A stretch of 64,000 nucleotides of DNA from Dichotomicrobium sp964540795. Its GTDB lineage: Bacteria; Pseudomonadota; Alphaproteobacteria; Rhizobiales; Rhodomicrobiaceae. Positions within the stretch are counted from its first letter, which is position 1, and each line of letters opens with the position of its first letter. Shown here piece after piece: positions 1 through 8,005 of this stretch. The DNA is taken from positions 1 to 64,000 of the forward strand of contig CAZINX010000002.1 in the NCBI GenBank assembly GCA_964540795.1. Reading direction: 5' to 3'. The notes under the pieces are model-generated. The model worked only from the letters and a program-made list of their open reading frames with translations, ran no database searches and was not told where the DNA came from. The position numbers were made by a program, and so were the translations under genes.

Positions 1-37
1 GGTAACAGTTTTGTTGGGCAGATGGGGAATCTACGCA

Positions 38-919
38 ATGTTCAAGACAAAGATGTCGACCGCGCTTGGCGCGATTATGGTTGCCGCTTCGGTCAGCTCG
101 TTGCCGCTTTCGTCGGCATACGCGGCCGATCTCGGACACGGTAGCCTGAAAGACACCGGGCCGGTCTACGCCGCGCCCACGCCGGTTTGGACCGGCTTCT
201 ATGTCGGCGTTCACGGCGGCTATGGTGATGCCGAATGGGATGGCACCCTTGGCCTCGACGACAAGGATGATCCTTACTCGATCGGCTACGATGATCCGAA
301 CAAGACCATTGACGGCGACGGCTTCTTCGGCGGTGGCCAAATTGGTTATAACTTACAGCGTGGCAACATCGTGTTCGGTGTTGAAGCCGACGCCGCGCTG
401 TCAGGCGTCGACGGATCGCAAACTTTCACAACAGATGAAGACTGGAATTGCTGCACGTTTTCTAAGGCTCACAGTTTTGAGATCGACTCCTTCGGCAGTC
501 TCCGCGGTCGGCTAGGGTACGCATCAGGCGGTTTCCTTGGTTACGTGACGGGCGGCTTCGCTTGGGCGAATGTCGATGCCGAGCTTTCAGTCACCGACAA
601 CGGGCTTGATGGTACGTCGCATGTGGAACTGGACGGGGCTGAAGACTCCAATACCCATACAGGCTTTGCCGTCGGCGGCGGTGTCGAGCAAAAGCTGGAC
701 AGCAACTGGTCGATCAAGGCTGAATATCTTTACTATGGGCTTGGCGAGGAAGACTATGCTTTCCCTGGCACCAAAGTCAAAGAAGATGGGGAGCCTTATC
801 CAGATGGCGATAAGCCGGTAGATGAATTTAATTCGACTGATATCGACTTTCACACCGTCAAGATTGGCCTAAACTACCGCTTCGGCAGTGTCCGCGAACC
901 GATGGAGTCACTAAAGTAG
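38..919 (+). CDS. Omp25/RopB-like outer-membrane beta-barrel protein
   Basis: Predicted eight-stranded outer-membrane barrel of the Omp25/Omp31/RopB type common in Hyphomicrobiales, an abundant surface protein with a structural role. The ATG at 38 gives a clean signal peptide of about 29 residues ending Ala-Tyr-Ala; an in-frame TTG at 11 would only add nine residues before it. The mature start has the family pattern in which W-T-G-F-Y-V-G-V opens the first strand, followed by Gly-rich strands and G-Y-N. The protein nearly ends with the usual G-L-N-Y-R-F, but eleven more residues (GSVREPMESLK) follow the phenylalanine that normally closes such barrels. Loops are rich in Asp and Gly. A strong terminator follows. 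Family assignment is firm; the ligand, if any, is unknown. Confidence 0.85.
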   Translation: MFKTKMSTALGAIMVAASVSSLPLSSAYAADLGHGSLKDTGPVYAAPTPVWTGFYVGVHGGYGDAEWDGTLGLDDKDDPYSIGYDDPNKTIDGDGFFGGGQIGYNLQRGNIVFGVEADAALSGVDGSQTFTTDEDWNCCTFSKAHSFEIDSFGSLRGRLGYASGGFLGYVTGGFAWANVDAELSVTDNGLDGTSHVELDGAEDSNTHTGFAVGGGVEQKLDSNWSIKAEYLYYGLGEEDYAFPGTKVKEDGEPYPDGDKPVDEFNSTDIDFHTVKIGLNYRFGSVREPMESLK

Positions 920-951
920 CACTCGACTGACTTGAACATCTTATGCTCATG

Positions 952-983
952 GGCGGCACCTCCGGGTGCCGCTTTTCTTTTTG
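952..983 (+). terminator. Rho-independent terminator of the Omp gene
   Basis: The perfect 8-bp stem GCGGCACC/GGTGCCGC (953-960 with 965-972) has a four-base loop and is followed by a T-rich run, TTTTCTTTTT. It lies 33 bases after the stop codon of the outer-membrane protein gene. Confidence 0.85.
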
Positions 984-999
984 GTGGGACACGGGCAAG

Positions 1000-1087
1000 C
1001 GTCATGTCAAGCGCAGCGATGCGATCCAGCGGCCCATGCCTCGCTTTCGTTCTGGATTGCTTCAGCCCTTCGGGCTTCGCAATGACG
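1000..1087. repeat. Palindromic intergenic repeat, copy 1
   Basis: Imperfect inverted repeat: the left arm starts CGTCATG and the right arm ends TTCGCAATGACGA, with inner arms built on GCGATCC and CTGGATTGCTTC. It is a diverged copy of the element at 1125-1203 and 5488-5569. The family resembles the dispersed 'CATTGCGAGC...GCAATGACG' palindromes seen in many alphaproteobacterial genomes. It lies between the convergent omp and fabI-like genes. Confidence 0.7.
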
Positions 1088-1124
1088 AGGCGGGTGCCGC
1101 TCCGGAAGCATCGTGAGGCTTTTC

Positions 1125-1203
1125 CGTCATTGCGAGCGTAGCGAAGCAATCCAACCCGCGGACTTCGCTGGATTACTTCGGCCCGCTGGGCCTCGGAATA
1201 ACG
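1125..1203. repeat. Palindromic intergenic repeat, copy 2
   Basis: The left arm CGTCATTGCGAGCGTAGCGA continues into AGCAATCC; the right arm runs CTGGATTACTTCGGCCCG then CTGGGCCTCGGAATAACG. The arms are complementary apart from scattered changes. It is the same element as 5488-5569, and the second copy in the 920-1260 gap. Confidence 0.75.
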
Positions 1204-1206
1204 TCA

Positions 1207-1241
1207 GTGCCGGATTGCCGGGTCAAGCCCGGCAATGACGG
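1207..1241. repeat. Short palindromic repeat of a second type
   Basis: Compact hairpin around GCCGGG-TCAA-GCCCGGC, flanked by GGATT and AATGACGGG. It is a shorter type than copies 1 and 2 and related to the pair at 19013-19099. Together with the terminator, these elements fill the 341-base gap between the outer-membrane protein gene and the enoyl reductase gene; I see no gene there. Confidence 0.65.
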
Positions 1242-1260
1242 GATCGCGCGAAAGCTTCCC

Positions 1261-2025
1261 TCACCCCACAATATGATACCCGCCGTCAATGTAATGCACG
1301 CCGCCGGTAATATTCCCCGCCTCCGCGCTCGCCAGGAACGCCGCATACGCCCCCACCTGCTCGATGCTGACAAGCTGATGCGTGGGCGCGCGCGCCGCCG
1401 CGTCTTCCAGCAGCGCGTCGAATTCCTCCAGCCCCGAGGCTGCCCGCGTCTTGATCGGCCCCGGCGACAGCGCATGAACGCTGATCCCCTTCGGCCCCAG
1501 TTCGGCGGCCATGTATTTCGTCACCGACTCCAGCGCCGCCTTTACCGGCCCCATGATGTTGTAGTTCTCCACCACCTTCTCCGCGCCGTAGAACGACACG
1601 GTCATGCAGGTGCCGCCCGGCGGCATCAGCGGCTCGGCCCGGCGCACCATGCGGATGAAGGAATGCACCGAGATGTCCATCGCCTGCGCAAAGCCCTCGC
1701 GCGAGGTGTCGACCACGCGGGCGTGCAGGTCGTCCTTCGGGCAGAACGCCACCGCGTGCAGGCAGATATCGACGCGGCCCCACCGCTCGCGGATCTGGTC
1801 GAACAGCGCGGTGAACTGCCCGTCCCGCGTCACGTCGAGCGGCGCGATGATCTCCGCGCCCAAGTTTTCGGCCAGCGGGCGCACATGCGGCTCGGCTTTC
1901 TCGTTCAGATAGGTGATGGCCAGATCGGCGCCTTGCTGGCGCAGCGCCTTCGCGCAGCCATAGGCGATCGAGTTGTCGTTGGCGATGCCGATGATCAGCG
2001 CCTTCTTGCCTGCGAGCGAAAACAT
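1261..2025 (-). CDS. fabI: Enoyl-[acyl-carrier-protein] reductase, FabI type
   Basis: Short-chain dehydrogenase-fold protein of 254 residues that should reduce enoyl-ACP with NAD(P)H in the last step of type II fatty acid elongation. The cofactor motif GIANDNSIAYG is at residues 13-23. The catalytic set Tyr146, Tyr155 and Lys162 matches the spacing of Escherichia coli FabI (146, 156, 163). The C-terminal region has the family I-T-G-G-x-x-x-Y-I-D-G-G-Y stretch. I chose the ATG at 2025 because GGAGGG lies just upstream; the longer reading frame has no family similarity before this point. Alphaproteobacteria often carry two FabI paralogues, and this copy stands alone, away from fabB/fabA, so it may be the secondary one. 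Confidence 0.85.
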   Translation of the reverse strand: MFSLAGKKALIIGIANDNSIAYGCAKALRQQGADLAITYLNEKAEPHVRPLAENLGAEIIAPLDVTRDGQFTALFDQIRERWGRVDICLHAVAFCPKDDLHARVVDTSREGFAQAMDISVHSFIRMVRRAEPLMPPGGTCMTVSFYGAEKVVENYNIMGPVKAALESVTKYMAAELGPKGISVHALSPGPIKTRAASGLEEFDALLEDAAARAPTHQLVSIEQVGAYAAFLASAEAGNITGGVHYIDGGYHIVG

Positions 2026-2211
2026 GACGGCCCTCCTGGAATTGCGGCGTTGCAATAAAACGCCATTGGCTCATGTTGCGTCGCACAAGAGCCTAACGCA
2101 AGCCGATGACAGTTTTGTCGCCCCGCGCTTGCGCCCGCGCGGCAATGCTGGCATCAAAATGGTCAAAGCGCCGCGGCCGCCAATCCGAGAGTTTCCAATC
2201 CGGGGGCAACA

Positions 2212-3174
2212 ATGACCAGGATCGTCTTTCTCGACCGCAAGACCATCGGCCCCTCGGTCGATCTCAAGCGCCCGCATTTCCCTCATGAATGGGAGGAATA
2301 CGAGAAGACCGCCCCCGGCGAGGTGGTCGAGCGCGCGCGCGACGCCGACATCATCATCACCAACAAGGTGCCGATCGACACCGACACGCTTACGCAGCTG
2401 CCCAAGCTGCGCATGATCGCCGTGGCCGCGACGGGCTATGATATCCTCGACGTGCCGGCCTGCGATGCCGCGAATGTCGCGGTCGCCAATGTGCGCGGCT
2501 ATGCGGTGCAGACCGTGCCTGAGCATGTCATGGCGCTCATGCTGGCGCTGTCGCGCTCCATCGTGCCCTACCGCGCCGACGTCATCGCCGGAGAATGGCA
2601 GCGCGCCGGCCAGTTCACCTTCTTCGCGCACCCGATCCGCGATCTGGCGGACCAGACGCTCGGCCTGATCGGCTATGGCGCGATCGGCCAGGCGGTCGAC
2701 CGGCTGGCGCAAGCGTTCGGAATGCGCGTGCTGGTCGCCGGCAAAAAAGGCGAGGCCGCCCCGCCCGACGGCCGCGCGCCCTTCGACCAGGTAATGCGCG
2801 AAAGCGACATCATCACCCTGCACCTGCCGCTCACCCCGGACAGCCGCGACCTGCTTGCCGCGCCGGAATTCGCCGTAATGGAACGCAAGCCAATTATCAT
2901 CAACACCGCGCGCGGCGGGCTGGTGAACGAGGCCGACCTGGTCGCCGCGCTCGACGCCGGGCAAGTGCGCGGCATCGGATTCGACACCATGACGAAAGAG
3001 CCGCCGGGGCTGGACAACCCGCTCATGCAGATCGCCGACCGGCCCAACGTCATCATCACGCCGCACTGCGCCTGGGCGAGCGACACCGCCATGCAGACGC
3101 TCTGGAACCAGGTGATCGCCAATATCGAGGCGTTCCACCGCGAGGGCGAGGCCAACGTCGTCAGCCCCGCGTGA
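2212..3174 (+). CDS. D-2-hydroxyacid dehydrogenase (glycerate/hydroxypyruvate type)
   Basis: NAD(P)-dependent D-2-hydroxyacid dehydrogenase of 320 residues, most like the glycerate dehydrogenase/hydroxypyruvate reductase (HprA) branch, which interconverts hydroxypyruvate and D-glycerate. The Rossmann motif G-Y-G-A-I-G is at 154-159, and the catalytic Arg234 (N-T-A-R-G-G), Glu263 and His285 (T-P-H) are all present. N-V-R-G-Y-A near 93-98 and T-V-P-E-H at 101-105 fit HprA. The next gene on the strand is malate synthase G and a beta-hydroxyacid dehydrogenase follows, so a role in glyoxylate/glycerate metabolism is likely. The exact substrate cannot be told from sequence alone. Confidence 0.8.
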   Translation: MTRIVFLDRKTIGPSVDLKRPHFPHEWEEYEKTAPGEVVERARDADIIITNKVPIDTDTLTQLPKLRMIAVAATGYDILDVPACDAANVAVANVRGYAVQTVPEHVMALMLALSRSIVPYRADVIAGEWQRAGQFTFFAHPIRDLADQTLGLIGYGAIGQAVDRLAQAFGMRVLVAGKKGEAAPPDGRAPFDQVMRESDIITLHLPLTPDSRDLLAAPEFAVMERKPIIINTARGGLVNEADLVAALDAGQVRGIGFDTMTKEPPGLDNPLMQIADRPNVIITPHCAWASDTAMQTLWNQVIANIEAFHREGEANVVSPA

Positions 3175-3310
3175 GCGCCCGTGAAACAGTTGCGCCCGCG
3201 CGTGAAAGGCGCGGCGGTTGATCCCGCACCCGGTTTCGGTCTGAAGTGCGCCAAGCGCATACAATAAGGCGGCGCGGCGAACACGCGCCCGCGACATGAA
3301 GGAGGCTGTC

Positions 3311-5473
3311 TTGAGCGAACGTGTCACCCATTCCGGGCTTCAGATCGCGCCCGAGCTTTATGCGTTTATAAATGAAGAAGCGCTGCCCGGAACCGGTATC
3401 GACCCCGACGCCTTCTGGCGCGGCTTCGCCGGCATCGTCGCCGAGCTGAGCGCGGAGAACCGCGCGCTGCTGGAAAAGCGCGAGGCGCTCCAGGCGAAGA
3501 TCGACGACTGGCACAAGGCGCGGCGCGGCCAGCCCTTCGACATGGCCGAATACGAGACCTTCCTGCGCGAGATCGGCTATCTGCTGCCCGAGGGGCCGGA
3601 TTTCGCGGTGACGACGGCGAACGTTGACGAGGAAATCGCGCATGTCTGCGGACCACAACTCGTTGTGCCGGTGTCCAACGCGCGTTATGCGCTGAACGCG
3701 GCGAATGCGCGCTGGGGCAGCCTCTACGACGCGCTTTATGGCACGGACGCGCTCGGCGACACGCCAACCGGCGCGGCCTACGACCCGGCGCGCGGCGCGC
3801 GGGTCATCGCCTGGGCAAAAGCGTTTCTGGATGAAAGCGTGCCCCTGGAGGGCGCGCGCTGGGCGGATGTCACCGGCTTCTCCGTCAGCAACGGTCAACT
3901 CGTTCTGACGACCGGCTCCGGCGAAACACGGCTTCATGACCCAAGCCAGTTCGCCGCCTACGGCCACGATCCGCAGCGCATTGAAGAGATCATGCTCGTC
4001 AAGAACGGGCTGCATATCGACATTGTCATCGATCCCGCAAGCGAGATCGGCGGCAGCGACAAGGCCGGCATTTCGGACATCATCCTCGAAGCCGCCATGA
4101 GCACGATCATGGACTGCGAGGACTCCGTCGCCGCCGTCGACGCCGAGGACAAGGTCGGCGTGTACCGCAACTGGCTGGGGCTGATGAAAGGCGATCTGAC
4201 CGAGGAGGTCAGCAAAGGCGATCGCACCTTCACGCGCCGGCTGAATGACGATATCGCCCTCACCGCGCCGGACGGCAGCACGAAGACGCTGAAGGGCCGC
4301 AGCCTGATGCTGGTGCGCAATGTCGGGCACCTGATGACCACGCCGGCCGTGCTCGACGCCAACGGCGACGAGGTCTACGAAGGCCTGCTCGACGCCATGG
4401 CGACGAGCGCCATCGCCCTGCACGATATCGGCCCGTCCGGCCGCCGCGCGAACAGCCAGGCCGGCTCGGTCTACATCGTCAAGCCGAAGATGCACGGGCC
4501 GGAGGAAGTCGCCTTCTCCGACAAGCTGTTTTCGCGTGTTGAAGATGTGCTCGGCCTGCCCCGCCACACGCTCAAGATGGGCATCATGGACGAGGAGCGG
4601 CGCACCACGCTCAACCTCAAGGAGTGCATCCGCGAGGCGAGCGCGCGCGTGTTCTTCATCAACACCGGCTTCCTCGACCGCACCGGTGACGAGATCCACA
4701 CCTCGATAGAAGCCGGCGCGATGATCCGCAAGGGCGACATGAAAAGCGCGCCGTGGCTGCTCGCCTATGAGGACAACAACGTCGATGTCGGCCTCGCCTG
4801 CGGCCTGCCGGGCCATGCGCAGATCGGCAAGGGCATGTGGGCGATGCCGGACAAGATGGCGGAAATGCTGGAGCAGAAGATCGGCCACCCGCAGGCTGGC
4901 GCGAACACAGCGTGGGTCCCCTCCCCCACCGCGGCAACGCTTCACGCGGTGCACTATCACAAGGTCGATGTCCGCGCGCGCCAGAACGATCTGCGGGGCC
5001 AGAGGCGGGCCAAGCTCGCCGATCTGTTGACCATCCCGGTCGCGGACCGCGCCAACTGGGCGCCGGATGATGTGCGCGCGGAGCTGGACAACAACGCGCA
5101 GGGAATTCTCGGCTATGTGGTGCGCTGGGTCGAGCACGGCGTGGGCTGCTCGAAAGTTCCAGACATCAACGATGTCGGCCTCATGGAAGATCGCGCAACG
5201 CTGCGAATCTCCAGCCAGCACATCGCGAACTGGCTGCATCACGGCGTGTGCTCATCCGAGCAGGTCATGGAGACGATGAAGCGAATGGCCCGCGTGGTGG
5301 ATGAGCAGAATGCGGGCGACCCCGACTACAAGCCGATGTCGGCGGACTTCGACGCGAGCCCCGCCTTTCAGGCCGCCTGCGATCTGGTGTTCAAGGGGCG
5401 CGAGCAGCCGAGCGGCTACACCGAACCGATCCTGCACCAGCGCCGCGCTCAGGCGAAGCGGATGGGGCGCTGA
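3311..5473 (+). CDS. glcB: Malate synthase G
   Basis: Condenses glyoxylate with acetyl-CoA to malate in the cytoplasm. At 720 residues it matches the single-chain G isoform (E. coli GlcB 723) rather than the shorter A form. Conserved blocks include I-M-D-C-E-D-S-V-A-A-V-D, the active-site arginine in V-R-N-V-G-H-L-M (about residue 336), and R-I-S-S-Q-H near the C-terminus. The frame can be opened at an ATG at 3296, but GGAGG at 3301-3305 sits five bases before a TTG at 3311, which I take as the real start. It lies downstream of the hydroxyacid dehydrogenase gene on the same strand, with a 136-base gap. It serves glyoxylate entry into the TCA cycle. Confidence 0.93.
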   Translation: MSERVTHSGLQIAPELYAFINEEALPGTGIDPDAFWRGFAGIVAELSAENRALLEKREALQAKIDDWHKARRGQPFDMAEYETFLREIGYLLPEGPDFAVTTANVDEEIAHVCGPQLVVPVSNARYALNAANARWGSLYDALYGTDALGDTPTGAAYDPARGARVIAWAKAFLDESVPLEGARWADVTGFSVSNGQLVLTTGSGETRLHDPSQFAAYGHDPQRIEEIMLVKNGLHIDIVIDPASEIGGSDKAGISDIILEAAMSTIMDCEDSVAAVDAEDKVGVYRNWLGLMKGDLTEEVSKGDRTFTRRLNDDIALTAPDGSTKTLKGRSLMLVRNVGHLMTTPAVLDANGDEVYEGLLDAMATSAIALHDIGPSGRRANSQAGSVYIVKPKMHGPEEVAFSDKLFSRVEDVLGLPRHTLKMGIMDEERRTTLNLKECIREASARVFFINTGFLDRTGDEIHTSIEAGAMIRKGDMKSAPWLLAYEDNNVDVGLACGLPGHAQIGKGMWAMPDKMAEMLEQKIGHPQAGANTAWVPSPTAATLHAVHYHKVDVRARQNDLRGQRRAKLADLLTIPVADRANWAPDDVRAELDNNAQGILGYVVRWVEHGVGCSKVPDINDVGLMEDRATLRISSQHIANWLHHGVCSSEQVMETMKRMARVVDEQNAGDPDYKPMSADFDASPAFQAACDLVFKGREQPSGYTEPILHQRRAQAKRMGR

Positions 5474-5487
5474 CTTCAGCGCAAGAG

Positions 5488-5569
5488 GTCATTGCGAGCG
5501 CAGCGAAGCAATCCGGATCATTGCTCTTCGCCGCTGGATTGCTTCGGCCCTTTGGGCCTCGCAATGACG
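5488..5569. repeat. Palindromic intergenic repeat, best-conserved copy
   Basis: Long inverted repeat: the left arm starts GTCATTGCGAGCGCAGCGA and runs into AGCAATCC; the right arm has GGATTGCTTCGGCCC, then TTTGGGCCTCGCAATGACGG. It matches the copies at 1000 and 1125. It fills most of the gap between the convergent malate synthase and beta-hydroxyacid dehydrogenase genes, where it could form a large hairpin and act as a two-way terminator; that function is inferred. Confidence 0.8.
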
Positions 5570-5598
5570 GTTTGGCGGCGAGCCCTGGCGCTTCGCGC

Positions 5599-6480
5599 CT
5601 ACTGTTTGTCCGCCGCGTTGAGGCGCGCGATCAGGCTGGAGGTATCCCAGCGGTTGCCGCCCATCGCCTGCACCTCGGCGTAGAACTGATCCACCAGCGC
5701 CGTGACCGGCAGCCGCGCGCCGTTGTTCTTCGCCTCGGACATCGCGATGCCGAGGTCCTTGCGCATCCAGTCGACCGCGAAGCCGAAGTCAAACTCGCCG
5801 CGCGCCATCGTCTCCCAGCGGTTGTCCATCTGCCAGGACTGCGCCGCGCCTTTCGAGATCGTCTCCATGACCGCGGGAATGTCGAGACCGGCTTTCTGCG
5901 CGAAGTGGATGCCCTCGGACAGCCCCTGCACCAGCCCCGCGATGCAAATCTGGTTGACCATCTTGGTCATCTGCCCCGCGCCCGCGCCGCCCAGCAGTTT
6001 CACCTTTTGCGCGTAGCAGTCGATGACCGGCTCGGCGCGGCTGAAATCGGCCTGGTCGCCGCCGACCATCACGGTCAGCTTGCCGTTCTCCGCGCCAGCT
6101 TGCCCGCCCGAAACAGGCGCGTCGAGGAAACCCGCGCCGCGCTCCTTTGCCGCGGCGTAAAGCTCGCGGGCGATGTCGGCCGAGGCGGTCGTATTGTCGA
6201 TGAAGACCGCGCCCTGCTCCAGTGTCTGGAACGTGCCGTCTGCGCCCAGCGTGACCTCGCGCAGGTCGTCGTCATTGCCCACGCAGCAGAACACGAATTC
6301 GGCCCCGCGCGCGGCTTCGGCCGGCGTTGCAGCGGTCTGCCCGCCGTATTTGGCGGCCCACTCGTCAGCCTTGGCGGCGGTGCGGTTGTAGACGGTCAAA
6401 TCGTGCCCGCCCTTCTCGCGGATGTGTCCGGCCATGGGAAAGCCCATGACGCCAAGTCCGATCCAGGCCACCTTGCTCAT
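5599..6480 (-). CDS. Beta-hydroxyacid dehydrogenase (GarR/MmsB family)
   Basis: Protein of 293 residues in the 3-hydroxyisobutyrate/tartronate semialdehyde reductase family. The N-terminal cofactor motif G-L-G-x-M-G-x-x-M is at 8-16, the substrate-binding D-A-P-V-S-G-G at 120-126, and the catalytic Lys173 lies in Q-M-T-K-M-V-N-Q. The family covers 2-hydroxy-3-oxopropionate reductase (glyoxylate to D-glycerate route) and 3-hydroxyisobutyrate dehydrogenase (valine breakdown). Facing malate synthase G and near a glycerate dehydrogenase-like gene, tartronate semialdehyde reductase is attractive. However, no glyoxylate carboligase is in the window, so the substrate stays open. Confidence 0.8.
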   Translation of the reverse strand: MSKVAWIGLGVMGFPMAGHIREKGGHDLTVYNRTAAKADEWAAKYGGQTAATPAEAARGAEFVFCCVGNDDDLREVTLGADGTFQTLEQGAVFIDNTTASADIARELYAAAKERGAGFLDAPVSGGQAGAENGKLTVMVGGDQADFSRAEPVIDCYAQKVKLLGGAGAGQMTKMVNQICIAGLVQGLSEGIHFAQKAGLDIPAVMETISKGAAQSWQMDNRWETMARGEFDFGFAVDWMRKDLGIAMSEAKNNGARLPVTALVDQFYAEVQAMGGNRWDTSSLIARLNAADKQ

Positions 6481-6756
6481 CGCATGCGCTCCGTTTGCTT
6501 GTTCGTGTCGTTGTGCGGCGTTGCAGGTGTTCTAACGCATACCGCGGCGCGGGCAAAGGGCGGGCAGACGCTCCTTCGCAAGGCGCTATGCATGTTGCGC
6601 GCGCGTCAAGCCGCCTGCTTGCCGCGCGGTTAACACAGTCAAGCAATAACCTGACAAATTCCTCATTGTTTACACAAACTGCGGCTTGATTGCCCGCTGG
6701 CCGCCAAGGGCGAGCGCCGTGCGAGTTCTGAGTGTCGCGTAACAATACGGAAGTTA

Positions 6757-7986
6757 ATGGAAAATTTACCAAATCCGGGTTTCGTGAGTGATCGGGCTGG
6801 GACGGCTCGCGCGCTCGCGCTCAGGTCTTTCGATAACGAGACCGGACCCTTCGGTTCCAGGCCCCAGGTTGAGTTGCATGTTGGTGACGGTCGGGTGGGG
6901 CGGAAACGCGTGATGGGCCGAGCTCTGTTCCTGTTTGCGGCCATACCGCTGGTGGCGGCGGGCTATTTCGTGCGGGACAGCGATTTGCTCGCCAGGGGCA
7001 AGCTCTTCGTCCAGGCGCATCTGCTCGGCTCCGGCGCGACGGAAGTTGTGCGTCCGACGCCATCGAATGCGGCTTCGCCGCACGATCCGTTGCCGCAGGA
7101 GGCCACGGCCCTGTTCCGCAACACGGGAAAGGAACCGCGGGCCGATCGCGTGGCCGAGCTTGAACGCCCTAGGACCGTGCGCGAGCGCCCCGAGGCGATT
7201 ATCGCGTCCATGACGCCTCAGCACGCCGCCCAAAACCTTCAGAACACCTCCGCCACAACCGCGATCATCAACCGCACCGCCAAGGGGCCGCGCCTCAATC
7301 CGCCCGCCGGCAGCCAAGTGCTCCTATCGCATGTTAGCGCGTCCGCGCCGGACCTTGGCGACGGCTCCAAAGGCGTCGATCGCGCGAGCGCGGCAATCCT
7401 GATGATGGCGCCCACTGCCAAATTCGGTTTTGTGGACGGGGACGAGGTCGAGGATAACGATCCGATCGCCTGGCCCGGCCGGCTGCATCTGGCCAGCCTG
7501 AAGCCGGAGGACAGCGACTCGCTCTTCGGCGGCTTCACCGAACAGGAATTCCGCGCGCGGGAGTTGCGCTGCATGACCGCCGCGATCTATTTCGAGGCGC
7601 GGGGCGAGCCGCGGCGCGGACAGATCGCGGTGGCGCAGGTGGTGATGAACCGGGTGCGGGCGAATGTTTATCCCGATACGATCTGCGGCGTGATCTTCCA
7701 GGGACAGTGGAACCGCAACGCCTGTCAGTTTTCCTTCGCCTGCGACGGCAAGCCCGAGCGGCCCAATAACAAGGCGCTGTGGGAGCGGTCGAAGGAACTG
7801 GCCCGCGAGGTGATGCGCGGCGAGCACTGGCTGCGAGATATCGGCTACGCGACGCATTATCACGCGACCTATGTGCGGCCGCACTGGGCGCGCCACTTCA
7901 ACCGCGTCCAGCAGATCGGCCAGCACATCTTCTACAAGGCGCCCGATATTCGCGTCCGGGTGGCGGATATGATGGACGAAGACTGA
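6757..7986 (+). CDS. Cell wall hydrolase, SleB/Hydrolase_2 family, membrane-anchored
   Basis: Protein of 409 residues with one predicted membrane segment near 53-71 and a long low-complexity linker. A C-terminal SleB (Hydrolase_2) domain follows from about 269 to 395, recognised by A-A-I-Y-F-E-A-R-G-E-P, Q-V-V-M-N-R-V and the W-N-R-N-A-C-Q-F-S-F block. SleB domains cleave peptidoglycan as lytic transglycosylases; the glutamate in F-E-A-R-G-E is the likely catalytic residue. The anchor should place the domain in the periplasm for wall remodelling. The ATG at 6757 follows ACGGAAG. The next gene converges only 19 bases away. The substrate and any role in division are not shown by sequence. Confidence 0.83.
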   Translation: MENLPNPGFVSDRAGTARALALRSFDNETGPFGSRPQVELHVGDGRVGRKRVMGRALFLFAAIPLVAAGYFVRDSDLLARGKLFVQAHLLGSGATEVVRPTPSNAASPHDPLPQEATALFRNTGKEPRADRVAELERPRTVRERPEAIIASMTPQHAAQNLQNTSATTAIINRTAKGPRLNPPAGSQVLLSHVSASAPDLGDGSKGVDRASAAILMMAPTAKFGFVDGDEVEDNDPIAWPGRLHLASLKPEDSDSLFGGFTEQEFRARELRCMTAAIYFEARGEPRRGQIAVAQVVMNRVRANVYPDTICGVIFQGQWNRNACQFSFACDGKPERPNNKALWERSKELAREVMRGEHWLRDIGYATHYHATYVRPHWARHFNRVQQIGQHIFYKAPDIRVRVADMMDED

Positions 7987-8005
7987 GCGCTGGACCCGCG
8001 GCCGG

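Noticed and set aside
1000..1241. Clustered repeats considered as a CRISPR array
   Set aside because: Units are palindromes of different length and type without regular spacers, and no cas gene is present.
2071..3327. 418-residue minus-strand open frame over the hydroxyacid dehydrogenase gene
   Set aside because: Antisense to a gene with intact catalytic residues; its His/Arg/Asp-rich composition marks it as a shadow.
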